39,935 nt of DNA from Sphaerisporangium cinnabarinum (GTDB lineage: Bacteria; Actinomycetota; Actinomycetes; Actinomycetales; Cellulomonadaceae): NCBI GenBank assembly GCA_003052455.1, contig QAPD01000027.1, forward strand, positions 1 through 39,935. The letters run 5' to 3'. Each line of letters opens with the position of its first letter. The stretch's first letter is position 1. Under the pieces are notes generated by a model. The model was not told the DNA's origin. It searched no databases and saw only the letters and a program-made list of their open reading frames with translations. The position numbers were made by a program, and so were the translations under genes. Shown piece after piece: positions 1-7,390 of the stretch.

Positions 1-495
1 GGACGACGGCCAGCGGCCCGCGTCGTCGCGCACGCGGACGGCCGGCCCGCGCCGCTCGACCTGGAGCGTCGCGGGGCGCGGGACCGGCCCCGACCAGACG
101 GTCTCGACCTTGATCTCCGGGTCGAGGGCGAACGCCGACCCCGGGTGCTGCGGCAGGCCGAGGTCCACCGCGTAGCCCAGGTCGTCCGGCGTGGCCCCCG
201 CGAAGCCGAGGCGCAGCGCGACGGGCGCCGTGCGGCGCGTGCCCTGCACCGCGCCGCCCCCGCGCGCGGCCCGGCCGCCCTGCTCGGGCCCGGCCCAGAG
301 CGTCGACCGCAGCCCGCCCTCGCGGGCCACCGCCCCGACGGCGCCGCCGAGCGCGCACCCGGACAGCAGGCGCAGCGCGCGGTACAGGCTCGACTTGCCC
401 GTCCCGTTCGCCCCGGTCACGACCGTGAGCCGCCCGAGCGGCAGCACGAGGCTCCGCAGCGAGCGGTAGCCCTCCACCGCGATCGTCGCGAGCAT
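1..495 (-). CDS. AAA-type ATP-binding protein, C-terminus outside window
   Basis: Partial gene read leftwards from an ATG at 493-495; it stays open to the window edge, giving the first 165 residues. A GGGAGGTGA ribosome site sits just upstream. The start of the protein is MLATIAVEGYRSL, followed near residue 28 by a Walker A motif GANGTGKSS. This is the usual N-terminal layout of SMC/RecF-like AAA_21 ATPases, in which Walker B and the signature motif come much later, here off the window. The substrate cannot be told. It lies 101 bp downstream of ridA on the same strand but a 12-bp-stem hairpin separates them, so it is probably a separate transcription unit. Family call is good; function is unknown. 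Confidence 0.75.
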   Translation of the reverse strand, partial: MLATIAVEGYRSLRSLVLPLGRLTVVTGANGTGKSSLYRALRLLSGCALGGAVGAVAREGGLRSTLWAGPEQGGRAARGGGAVQGTRRTAPVALRLGFAGATPDDLGYAVDLGLPQHPGSAFALDPEIKVETVWSGPVPRPATLQVERRGPAVRVRDDAGRWPSS

Positions 496-520
496 CGGTC
501 ACCTCCCGCGCGGCACGCTA

Positions 521-560
521 CGCGCCGGGTCCCACGCGGCTGCCCGGGGGACCCGGCGCG
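521..560 (-). terminator. Hairpin after ridA
   Basis: Perfect 12-bp arms (521-532 with 549-560) around a 16-nt loop, between the end of ridA and the start of the AAA ATPase gene, both on the minus strand. No T-tract follows, as is common for GC-rich actinobacterial terminators. It probably ends the hexosaminidase/D-amino-acid operon. Confidence 0.55.
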
Positions 561-596
561 GTGCGCGACGAGGCGGCGGTGCGCCGCGCGGCGGGG

Positions 597-1004
597 TCAG
601 TCGGTGATCGCGAAGGCGTCGATCTCGACGAGCATCTCCTCGCGGGGCAGGCCCGTGAAAACCGTGGTGCGGCTGGGGAGCACGCCCTTCGTGGTGTGCT
701 GCGCGACGAACGCGCCGTACGCGTCGTTCATGATCGGGAAGTCCTCGCGCTTCGTGAGGTAGACGCGCAGCATGACGACGTCGTCGAACGTGGCGCCGGA
801 CGCCTCGACGATGGCGCGCACGTTCTCGAGCGTGCGCGTGGTCTGCGCGGCGACGTCGCCGGGGTAGAGGTACTCGTTCGTCGCCGGGTCGACGGGGCCC
901 TGGCCCGAGACCTGGACGAACGGTCCCTTGCGCACGCCCTGGTGGAACGTGTGCGCGGGGGCCGGGGCGTCGGGGGTGGAGATCGCGGTCTTCTCGGTGG
1001 TCAT
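597..1004 (-). CDS. RidA family enamine/imine deaminase
   Basis: Predicted 135-residue RidA/YjgF/UK114 protein. Family members hydrolyse reactive enamine/imine intermediates released by PLP enzymes, giving the 2-oxo acid and ammonia. The conserved C-terminal block is visible (VLPSRTTVF and MLVEIDAFAI), with the arginine that binds the substrate carboxylate. The ATG at 1002-1004 is chosen because GAGAGGA lies just upstream and because the longer reading would add an arginine/proline-rich tail unlike the family. It is the last gene of a four-gene minus-strand run, 55 bp after a PLP-dependent deaminase-like gene. That is the enzyme type whose products RidA clears, so the two probably act in sequence in the cytoplasm. 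Confidence 0.9.
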   Translation of the reverse strand: MTTEKTAISTPDAPAPAHTFHQGVRKGPFVQVSGQGPVDPATNEYLYPGDVAAQTTRTLENVRAIVEASGATFDDVVMLRVYLTKREDFPIMNDAYGAFVAQHTTKGVLPSRTTVFTGLPREEMLVEIDAFAITD

Positions 1005-1059
1005 GCGGGGTCCTCTCGGGGTGTCTGGGTGCCTGGGTGTCGTGCGGGGTCGGGGTGGG

Positions 1060-2424
1060 TCAGAGGTCGATCGTCGCGAGGTCCACGACCTCGTCACCGC
1101 GCACGACGGCGGCGACGCGCCACCGGTCGAACGTCGTGCAGGGGTGGGAGATGCCGAAGCCGACGACGTCGCCCGGGCGGACCTGGGCGGTCGCGGGGCC
1201 GGTGGTCGCCTCGCCCGCGTCGAGCGCGAGGTAGAGGTGCTGGTCGTTGAGCGCGGTGACGCGCGTCCCGGCGAGCTCGCGCGGGGCGAGCCAGCCGTCG
1301 TCGGACTGCGAGCGCAGCCAGAGCGCGACGGGCAGGTCGATGTCGAACGAGACGTCGCGGCGTCCGACGCCGCAGATCGCGAGCCCGGGCTCGGGGACCG
1401 AGAGCACCTGCCCCCAGACGGTCGCGGCGCCGCGCAGCGGCTCGACGCCGGGGAGGCGGCCCCAGGGGTCCGTGCGCGAGTAGAAGCCGTGGTCGTGCGT
1501 GACGTACGCGCCCGAGCGCACGACGACGCGGACCTCGACCTCGCGCCCGTCCGGGCCGGGGACGGGGCCGGGCAGCCCGGCGAGCACGACGTCGAGGAAC
1601 GAGCTGCCGCCCGCCGACAGCACGAGCGGCTCGTCCACGCCCCCGAGACCCTCGCGCACGAACGCGGTGCCGAGCGTGCGCAGGTCCTCGCACCAGGCGG
1701 CGACGGCGCCGAGCTCGTCGGCGCTCGTGCCGCCCGCGACCGAGCCCTCGTAGCCGGTCGCGCCGAGCAGGCGCAGGCCCGACGCGCGGACCGCGCGTGC
1801 GAGGTCGAGCGCCGCGGCGGTGCTGCGGACGCCGGTGCGCCCGCCGGGGACGCCGAGCTCGACGAGGACCCCGAGGCGCGCGCGGACGGCGGCCGGGGCG
1901 TCGGCGAACCCGCGGGCGAGCAGGTCGACCCCGTGCGGGGAGTCGACGCACAGCCACACCTCGCCGTCGTCGCCCGCGGCCTCGGCGTGCGCCAGGTCGT
2001 CGCGCAGCCACCCGATCTCGCGCGGGTCGAGCAGCTCGTTGGCCAGGAGCACGCGCGGCACGCCCCAGTCGCGGACGGTGCGCAGCTGCGACGGCGTCGC
2101 GACCGTCGCGCCCCACGCCCCGGCCGCGGCCTGGCGCGCGTAGAGGGCGCGCGACATCGTCGTCTTCACGTGCGGCGCGTGCTCGACCCCGCGCTCGGCG
2201 CACACGCGCGCGACGGTGCGGACGTTGTGGTCGAGCGTCGCGTCGTCGAGCGTGAGCAGCGGCCAGGAGAACGCGCCGTCGGTGACGCGCGGCGAGCCCG
2301 CGAGCACGTCCCCGACGGTGGTCTCCGCCGGGAGCCGCAGCCCCTTGGTCCGGGGCCCGACGACGTCGCGCGCCCAGGGGCGGTCGGGTGCGGGGCGCGC
2401 GACGTCGTGCGTCGTGCCGGTCAT
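1060..2424 (-). CDS. D-amino-acid deaminase / D-threonine aldolase-like PLP enzyme
   Basis: Predicted 454-residue member of the fold-type III PLP family of D-serine dehydratase and D-threonine aldolase (alanine racemase-like N-terminal barrel plus C-terminal D-Ser dehydratase-like domain). The PLP lysine is probably K87 in HVKTTMS. The C-terminal metal-binding signature is present as SHPCTTFDRW (H427, C429), matching the zinc site of eukaryotic-type D-serine dehydratases. The ATG at 2424 is preceded by GGAGGACCCC. Neighbours are an N-acyl-D-amino-acid deacylase upstream and RidA downstream, which favours deamination of free D-amino acids over aldol cleavage. The exact substrate cannot be read from the sequence. 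Confidence 0.85.
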   Translation of the reverse strand: MTGTTHDVARPAPDRPWARDVVGPRTKGLRLPAETTVGDVLAGSPRVTDGAFSWPLLTLDDATLDHNVRTVARVCAERGVEHAPHVKTTMSRALYARQAAAGAWGATVATPSQLRTVRDWGVPRVLLANELLDPREIGWLRDDLAHAEAAGDDGEVWLCVDSPHGVDLLARGFADAPAAVRARLGVLVELGVPGGRTGVRSTAAALDLARAVRASGLRLLGATGYEGSVAGGTSADELGAVAAWCEDLRTLGTAFVREGLGGVDEPLVLSAGGSSFLDVVLAGLPGPVPGPDGREVEVRVVVRSGAYVTHDHGFYSRTDPWGRLPGVEPLRGAATVWGQVLSVPEPGLAICGVGRRDVSFDIDLPVALWLRSQSDDGWLAPRELAGTRVTALNDQHLYLALDAGEATTGPATAQVRPGDVVGFGISHPCTTFDRWRVAAVVRGDEVVDLATIDL

Positions 2425-2476
2425 GGGGTCCTCCTCGGGGACGGGGCTCTCGTGCTGGACGGGGGCAGGGCGCGGG

Positions 2477-4129
2477 TCACGCCGCCGGTGCGCCCGGACG
2501 CAGCGGGCGGCCCGGGAGCGCGTCGGTGAGCGCGCCGCCGCGCAGGACGCGCACGCCCGCGACCAGCACGTCGTCCACGCCCGACGCCGGGCGGCGCGGG
2601 TCCTCGTACGTCGCCTCGTCGCGCACGCGGTCGGGGTCGACGAGCGCGAGGTCCGCGACCGCCCCCGGGACGACGGCGCCGCGCCCGGCGAGCCCGAAGC
2701 GCGCGGCGGGCCGCGCGGACAGGTGCGCGACGGCGTCGTGCCACGTCCAGTCCCCGAGCGTACGCACGTGCTGGGCGAGGAAGCGCGCGAACGCGCCCCA
2801 GCCGCGCGGGTGAGGGCGGCCGCCGCCCCCGACCGGCGCGTAGATCGCGTCGGACCCGCCGACGTGCGCGGGGTGGCGCAGCAGGGCGCGGACGGACTCC
2901 GGGGAGTTCGTGGGCGGCTGGGCGAACACGCACGACGCGCGCAGGCGCGTCGCGACGAGCAGCCGCACCGCGGTCTCGGCGGGCGACAGCCCCAGGCGCG
3001 CCGCGACGTCGGGCAGCGTCCTGCCCTCGGTCCACGACAGGTCCTCGACCGGGCCCGGCGGGGCCCCGGCGGCGGGGCCGGTCGGGACCGCGGCCATCGT
3101 CACGCGCGGCCACAGGTCGGCCAGGTGCGGGAAGTGCTCGCGGTGCAGGCGCTCGAGCACCGCGGGGTCGGCGAGCGCCGCGACGGTCGCGTCGACGTCC
3201 GCGATGGGGAGCCACGTCGGCAGCGAGACCATCGACAGGATCGAGCAGCCGCGCAGGTACGGGTAGGAGTCGAACGTGACGTCCAGACCCTCGGCGTGCG
3301 CGTCGTCGACGTACCCCAGCAGCTCCGCGGCCGGGCCGTGGTAGTGCGAGACGTGGGTCGCGACCCCGGACGCGCGTGCGACGCGCACGAGCTCGGCGAA
3401 CGCCGGCCCGGCCCGGTCCTCGTAGCCGCGCATGTGCGACACGTGAGGAAGTCCTCGCGCCGCGAGCACGCGCGCGAGCGCGACGAGCTCGGTCTCGTCG
3501 GCGTACGTCGCGGGGACGTACTCCAGGCCGGTCGACAGGCCGAGCGCGCCGTCGTCGAGCGCGGACGCGAGCAGCGCGAGCATGCGGTCCGTCTCGGCGG
3601 TCGTCGCGGGGCGCGCGGCGGCGCCGAGCACCGCGTAGCGGAGCGTGCCGTGCGGGGCGAGGTAGCCCACGTTGACGCGCGTCGTGCCGTCGTACGTGGC
3701 GAGGAGGTCGCCGACGGACCCGCCGCGGAACGTCGGGTGCTCGCCGTTGATCGCCGCGAAGTACCCGCTCGCCCAGGCGGCGGCGTCGTGCAGGCCCGAC
3801 GCCGCGGGCCCGCCGTCGGTGTCCGGGCGCGGCGAGGGCGCGTAGGACACGCCGTCCTGCCCGACGACGACGCTCGTGACGCCCTGGCGCAGCATCGCGA
3901 GCTGCACGTCGTCGTCGAGCACGGCCGCCTCGCCGTGCACGTGCGCGTCGACGAACCCGGGCAGGATCAGCCTGCCGTCCGCGTCGAGCACGTCGACCCC
4001 GGCCGGAGCGGTCGCCGCGGCCGGTGCGACGCCCTCGACCCGGCCCGCGCGGACGGTGACGTCGACGGGGGCGGAGGGGCCGCCGTCGGGCAGGACGAGG
4101 CGCGCGCCGCGCACGACGAGGGCGCTCAT
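2477..4129 (-). CDS. N-acyl-D-amino-acid deacylase (D-aminoacylase family amidohydrolase)
   Basis: Predicted 550-residue amidohydrolase that would remove the acyl group from N-acyl-D-amino acids. The first metal motif is PGFVDAHVHGE (H63, H65). Later blocks SHMRGY, SHYHGP and GGSDAIYAP supply the two histidines and the aspartate expected for the metal site and catalysis. The position that is a zinc-binding Cys in characterised Alcaligenes-type enzymes (VVVGNCG) reads VVVGQDG here (D92), so the metal site or substrate range may differ. The ATG overlaps the stop of the hexosaminidase gene by 4 bp, implying translational coupling. The deaminase-like gene begins 52 bp downstream. Family is clear; acyl group and amino acid are unknown. 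Confidence 0.85.
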   Translation of the reverse strand: MSALVVRGARLVLPDGGPSAPVDVTVRAGRVEGVAPAAATAPAGVDVLDADGRLILPGFVDAHVHGEAAVLDDDVQLAMLRQGVTSVVVGQDGVSYAPSPRPDTDGGPAASGLHDAAAWASGYFAAINGEHPTFRGGSVGDLLATYDGTTRVNVGYLAPHGTLRYAVLGAAARPATTAETDRMLALLASALDDGALGLSTGLEYVPATYADETELVALARVLAARGLPHVSHMRGYEDRAGPAFAELVRVARASGVATHVSHYHGPAAELLGYVDDAHAEGLDVTFDSYPYLRGCSILSMVSLPTWLPIADVDATVAALADPAVLERLHREHFPHLADLWPRVTMAAVPTGPAAGAPPGPVEDLSWTEGRTLPDVAARLGLSPAETAVRLLVATRLRASCVFAQPPTNSPESVRALLRHPAHVGGSDAIYAPVGGGGRPHPRGWGAFARFLAQHVRTLGDWTWHDAVAHLSARPAARFGLAGRGAVVPGAVADLALVDPDRVRDEATYEDPRRPASGVDDVLVAGVRVLRGGALTDALPGRPLRPGAPAA

Positions 4130-5895
4130 GCCGGGCCCCCCGTGTCCTCGTCGCGACCCTCGACCCAGCCGCCGACGCCGCGCAGGCCGGCCGCGGCGAG
4201 CTCCTCGGCGCGGTCGCGCGGCCAGCCCGCGACCCCGGGCCGGGTCTGCCACGGGTGCGGCCCGTCGAGCGGCCGGTACTCCACCCCGGCCGCGTCGAGG
4301 CGCGGCAGGTGGTGCGCGACGAGGCGCTCGCGGAACGCGCGCGCCGCGGGGGACCCGGGGGAGCGGTCGGCCTCGGGGGACCACATGACCTCGGCGAACG
4401 CCGCGAGGCGCGGGAACGCGGCGTAGTCGACGCGGCGCGCGGAGTCGAGGTGCTCGGACCAGAGCTCCGCCTGCCCGCCGAGCAGCGCGCCCGGCGCGGG
4501 AGCGGTGGCGGGACCGGCTGCGGCGCCCGCGAGCTCGGCCGGCAGGGGCTCGAACGCGTACACGTCGTCGAGCGTGGTGAGGAACCCGACCGGAACGGGC
4601 TCGTCCGGGGTGTCGCCGCCGCGGTGGTCGAGGTACACGACCTGCTCGGGGGCCATGACGACGTCGTGGCCCGCCGCGAGCGCGTCCGCGCCCACGGCCC
4701 AGCCCCGCCACGACGTCACGACGACGTCGCGCGGGAGCGCGGGGCCGAAGGCCTCGTCCCACACGACCGCCCGGCGCCCGCGGGACGCGACGTGCTCGGC
4801 GAGCCGCGCGAGGAACCAGCCGTGCAGCCCCCCGACGTCGTCGAGCCCGAGCGCCTGGGCGCGCGCGACGATCGCGGGGTTCTCGCGCCACAGCGTGGTG
4901 GGCACCTCGTCGCCGCCGATCGCGACGAACGGCGCGTCGAAGATCTCCAGCACCTCGTCGAGCACGTGCTCGAAGAACGTCAGCGACTCCTCCGACGGGT
5001 CGAGCACCTCGGTGCTCACGCCCCACGTGGTGCGGACCTCGTGCGGCCGCTTGCGCGTGCCGAGCTCCGGGTACGCGGCGACCGCCGCCTCCACGTGCCC
5101 GGGCGCGTCGATCTCCGGGACGACGGTGACGCCGCGCTCGCGCGCGTACGCGACGATCTCGCGCAGGTCGTCCTGCGTGTAGAAGCCGCCGTGCGGACGG
5201 CCGTCGGCGACGCCGGCGCGCCAGGTGCCGAGCCCCGACTCGCGCCGCCACGCCCCCACCTCGGTGAGCCGGGGGTAGCGCGCGATCTCGACGCGCCACC
5301 CCTGGTCGTCGGTGAGGTGGAGCTGGAGCACGTTGAGCCGGTGCGCCGCGGCGAGGTCGACGAACCGCAGGACGTCGGCCTTCGGCAGGAAGTGGCGCGC
5401 GACGTCGAGCAGGACGCCGCGCCACGCGAACCGGGGGTGGTCGGTGATCGCGACGTGGGGGAGCGCGAGCGTCGCGCGGCCGCTCGCGCCGGGCGCGGCG
5501 GGCGCGCGACGGAACGCGGCGGGGCCGGCGAGCTGGCGCAGGGTCTGGGCGGCGGCGTGCGCGCCGTCGAGGTCGGCCGCACCGACCCGCACGCCGTCCT
5601 CGTCGACGGCGAGGCGGTAGCCCGACGGCGGGAGGTCGCCGTCGAGCGCGAAGACCACGGACGGGGTGCCGTCGGCGGGCACGGTGCCCGGAGGGGCGGG
5701 CATCAGGTCGAGGCCGAACGCGTCCTCGGTGACGCGCCGCCACCAGCGCGCCGCCGGGTGCAGGGCGGGGTCCGCGACGACGGACGTCCCGTCCGCGACG
5801 ACGGTCGTCCCGGCGCCGGGCTGGAGCGTCACCGGGGCAGGGAGGATCCCCGCGGGGTCCGTCGTGGACGAGGTGGGCACCTTTTGGAAGGACAC
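4126..5895 (-). CDS. GH20 beta-N-acetylhexosaminidase
   Basis: Predicted 589-residue family 20 glycosidase that would release terminal GlcNAc/GalNAc from chitin-, glycan- or peptidoglycan-derived oligosaccharides by substrate-assisted catalysis. An N-terminal GH20b domain (about 25-145) precedes the (beta/alpha)8 barrel (about 150-530). The catalytic Asp-Glu pair is D329-E330 in AIGGDEVP; many homologues have His where A325 stands. Other family blocks are WRGVLLDVARHF, LTDDQGWR and VVPEIDAPGH. No signal peptide is visible, so it probably acts on imported sugars in the cytoplasm. The GTG start at 5895 has no SD site but lies 6 nt after a TAGGCT hexamer, consistent with a leaderless mRNA. It heads the operon and overlaps the deacylase gene by 4 bp. 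Confidence 0.9.
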   Translation of the reverse strand: MSFQKVPTSSTTDPAGILPAPVTLQPGAGTTVVADGTSVVADPALHPAARWWRRVTEDAFGLDLMPAPPGTVPADGTPSVVFALDGDLPPSGYRLAVDEDGVRVGAADLDGAHAAAQTLRQLAGPAAFRRAPAAPGASGRATLALPHVAITDHPRFAWRGVLLDVARHFLPKADVLRFVDLAAAHRLNVLQLHLTDDQGWRVEIARYPRLTEVGAWRRESGLGTWRAGVADGRPHGGFYTQDDLREIVAYARERGVTVVPEIDAPGHVEAAVAAYPELGTRKRPHEVRTTWGVSTEVLDPSEESLTFFEHVLDEVLEIFDAPFVAIGGDEVPTTLWRENPAIVARAQALGLDDVGGLHGWFLARLAEHVASRGRRAVVWDEAFGPALPRDVVVTSWRGWAVGADALAAGHDVVMAPEQVVYLDHRGGDTPDEPVPVGFLTTLDDVYAFEPLPAELAGAAAGPATAPAPGALLGGQAELWSEHLDSARRVDYAAFPRLAAFAEVMWSPEADRSPGSPAARAFRERLVAHHLPRLDAAGVEYRPLDGPHPWQTRPGVAGWPRDRAEELAAAGLRGVGGWVEGRDEDTGGPA

Positions 5896-5907
5896 CGAAC
5901 GAGCCTA
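5896..5907 (-). promoter_or_regulatory. Leaderless-type -10 box for hexosaminidase operon
   Basis: TAGGCT on the minus strand (5907-5902) followed by 6 nt and the GTG start. TANNNT placed 6-7 nt before a start codon is the known signature of actinobacterial leaderless transcripts. No good -35 is seen. Confidence 0.5.
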
Positions 5908-5960
5908 GCGGGCCCGCGCGGTGCGCTCCTACCCGGCTGTGGACGGGCCGACGACGCTGC

Positions 5961-6005
5961 CGCAAGCGTGCGTTCGTGCCTGGGAAGATCACGCAAGCCG
6001 CTTGC
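5961..6005. promoter_or_regulatory. Two LacI-family operator-like palindromes
   Basis: Site A is GCAAGCCGCTTGC (5993-6005), a perfect 5+3+5 inverted repeat of LacI-family type. Site B is CGCAAGCGTGCG (5961-5972), an imperfect copy of the same half-sites. Their centres are about 32 bp apart, roughly three helical turns, within the divergent region between the hexosaminidase operon and the lacI-type gene. Site A occupies the expected -35 position of the regulator's own promoter, suggesting autoregulation and joint control of both directions. Confidence 0.6.
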
Positions 6006-6014
6006 AGTCGGACG

Positions 6015-6027
6015 TATAGTCGACGGC
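6015..6027 (+). promoter_or_regulatory. Leaderless -10 box for lacI-type regulator
   Basis: TATAGT (6015-6020) is followed by 7 nt and then the ATG at 6028; there is no SD site. Transcription would start at or next to the A of the start codon. Confidence 0.6.
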
Positions 6028-7059
6028 ATGTCGAGACGTCTGGCGGAGGTCGCCACCAAGGTCGGTGTCAGCGAGGCCACCGTGAGCCGCGTGCTCAACG
6101 GGAAGCCCGGCGTCTCCCAGGCGACGCGGGACGCGGTGCTCACGGCGCTCGACGTGCTCGGCTACGAGCGGCCCACCAAGCTGCGCGGGGAGCGCGGCCG
6201 CCTCGTGGGGCTCGTGCTCCCGGAGCTCGTCAACCCCATCTTCCCGGCGTTCGCCGAGGTCATCGGGGGCGCGCTCGCACAGCAGGGGTTCACCCCGGTG
6301 CTGTGCACCCGTACGGCGGGCGGCGTGACGGAGGCCGAGTACATCGACCTGCTCCTCGGCCAGCACGTCTCCGGCGTGATCTTCGCGGGCGGCTTCTACG
6401 CCGAGCGCCAGGCCGACCACGCGCACTTCCGCCGGCTCGAGAAGCTGGGGCTCCCGGTCGTCCTCATGAACGCCTCCGTCGAGGACCTCGACTTCCCGCG
6501 CGTCTCGTGCGACGACCTCGTCGCGATGAACCAGGCGCTCGGCCACGTGCTGTCCCTCGGCCACGAGAGGGTCGGCCTGCTCCTCGGCCCCGCCGACCAC
6601 GTGCCGTCCGAGCGCAAGCTCGCCGCCGCGCAGGCCTTCGCCGCGCGGCACGGCCACGCGCTGGACCCGGCGCTCGTCGTGCACAGCCAGTACTCGCTCG
6701 AGAGCGGTCAGGCCGCCGCGAACCGGCTCCTCGAGGCCGGTGCGACGGCGATCGTGTGCGCGAGCGACCCCCTCGCGCTGGGTGCGGTCCGCGCCGTGCG
6801 TCGCGCGGGGCTCGACGTGCCCACCGACGTCTCGGTCGTCGGCTACGACGACTCGAACCTCATGAACTCGACGGACCCGGCGCTGACGACGGTGCGGCAG
6901 CCCATCGAGCCGATGGGCCGCGCGGCCGTCGACCTGCTCGCCGGCATGATCGCGGGCGCCGACGTCTCCCGCGACGAGCTGCTCTTCGAGCCGGAGCTCG
7001 TCGTGCGCGGCTCGACGGCCGCCGCGCGCACGACGGGTCGTGACGCGACGGTCGCCTGA
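6028..7059 (+). CDS. LacI family transcriptional regulator
   Basis: Predicted 343-residue repressor. The N-terminal helix-turn-helix with hinge helix is typical (LAEVATKVGVSEATVSRVLNGKPGVS, written in part), and the rest is a periplasmic-binding-like sugar sensor domain (about 62-335) with the usual VVGYDDSNL block. It is divergent from the hexosaminidase operon and is followed, after a hairpin terminator, by the alpha-glucosidase/ABC operon on its own strand. The GCAAG-CTTGC operators in front of it point to the hexosaminidase/D-amino-acid operon as the main target. A different palindrome stands before the glucosidase gene, so control of that operon is less likely. The inducer is not known; an amino sugar is a reasonable guess. 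Confidence 0.9.
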   Translation: MSRRLAEVATKVGVSEATVSRVLNGKPGVSQATRDAVLTALDVLGYERPTKLRGERGRLVGLVLPELVNPIFPAFAEVIGGALAQQGFTPVLCTRTAGGVTEAEYIDLLLGQHVSGVIFAGGFYAERQADHAHFRRLEKLGLPVVLMNASVEDLDFPRVSCDDLVAMNQALGHVLSLGHERVGLLLGPADHVPSERKLAAAQAFAARHGHALDPALVVHSQYSLESGQAAANRLLEAGATAIVCASDPLALGAVRAVRRAGLDVPTDVSVVGYDDSNLMNSTDPALTTVRQPIEPMGRAAVDLLAGMIAGADVSRDELLFEPELVVRGSTAAARTTGRDATVA

Positions 7060-7079
7060 CCGCACCCCTCTTCCTCCGG

Positions 7080-7119
7080 GGCCCCGGCCCGGCCGCCTCG
7101 TGCGCGCCGGACCGGGGCC
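7080..7119 (+). terminator. Hairpin terminator after lacI-type gene
   Basis: Inverted repeat 7080-7093 with 7106-7119, 13 of 14 pairs, 12-nt loop, followed by TTCGTCGTCC. It lies 20 bp after the stop of the regulator and separates it from the alpha-glucosidase operon. Confidence 0.65.
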
Positions 7120-7197
7120 TTCGTCGTCCATCCGTGCCGTGGCCGCTGCGTCCCTCTGCCCGCTGACGGCTTCGTCGCAGTACCGACGACTCTAGAT

Positions 7198-7239
7198 AGC
7201 GTTTCGATAACGCTGTTGTCATGTTCTTGCGCGTATGCT
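7198..7239 (+). promoter_or_regulatory. Operator-like palindrome and -10 before alpha-glucosidase operon
   Basis: The 331-bp gap 7060-7390 contains, after the terminator, AGCGTTTCGATAACGCT (7198-7214; 6-bp arms, 5-bp centre), a sequence of LacI-family operator type. A possible -10, TATGCT, lies at 7234-7239 about 150 nt before the chosen start; no convincing -35 is seen. The operator would fall over the upstream half of that promoter. It does not resemble the GCAAG-CTTGC sites before the neighbouring regulator, so a different repressor, perhaps a MalR/AglR-like protein elsewhere, is likely. The rest of the leader (7240-7390) shows nothing recognised. Confidence 0.45.
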
Positions 7240-7390
7240 GTCGACTAGTTACTGTCATGCCCGACGGCGCGGTCGGCACCCGGTGCACGACGGCTGTCCC
7301 GGGAACTTCCCGGACGGCATCGAACGCCGTGCGCCGACCGACGGGGCGACCGCCCCGACCACAGGCCACGCACTCACGGAAGAGGACGCG

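Noticed and set aside
4255-6027. Extended start for the LacI-type regulator far upstream
   Set aside because: It would run through the hexosaminidase gene antisense. The HTH domain starts exactly at the ATG at 6028, which also has a leaderless-type -10.
7216-7221. TTGTCA as the -35 for the alpha-glucosidase operon
   Set aside because: Only 12 bp separate it from the TATGCT -10 candidate, too short for a normal promoter.
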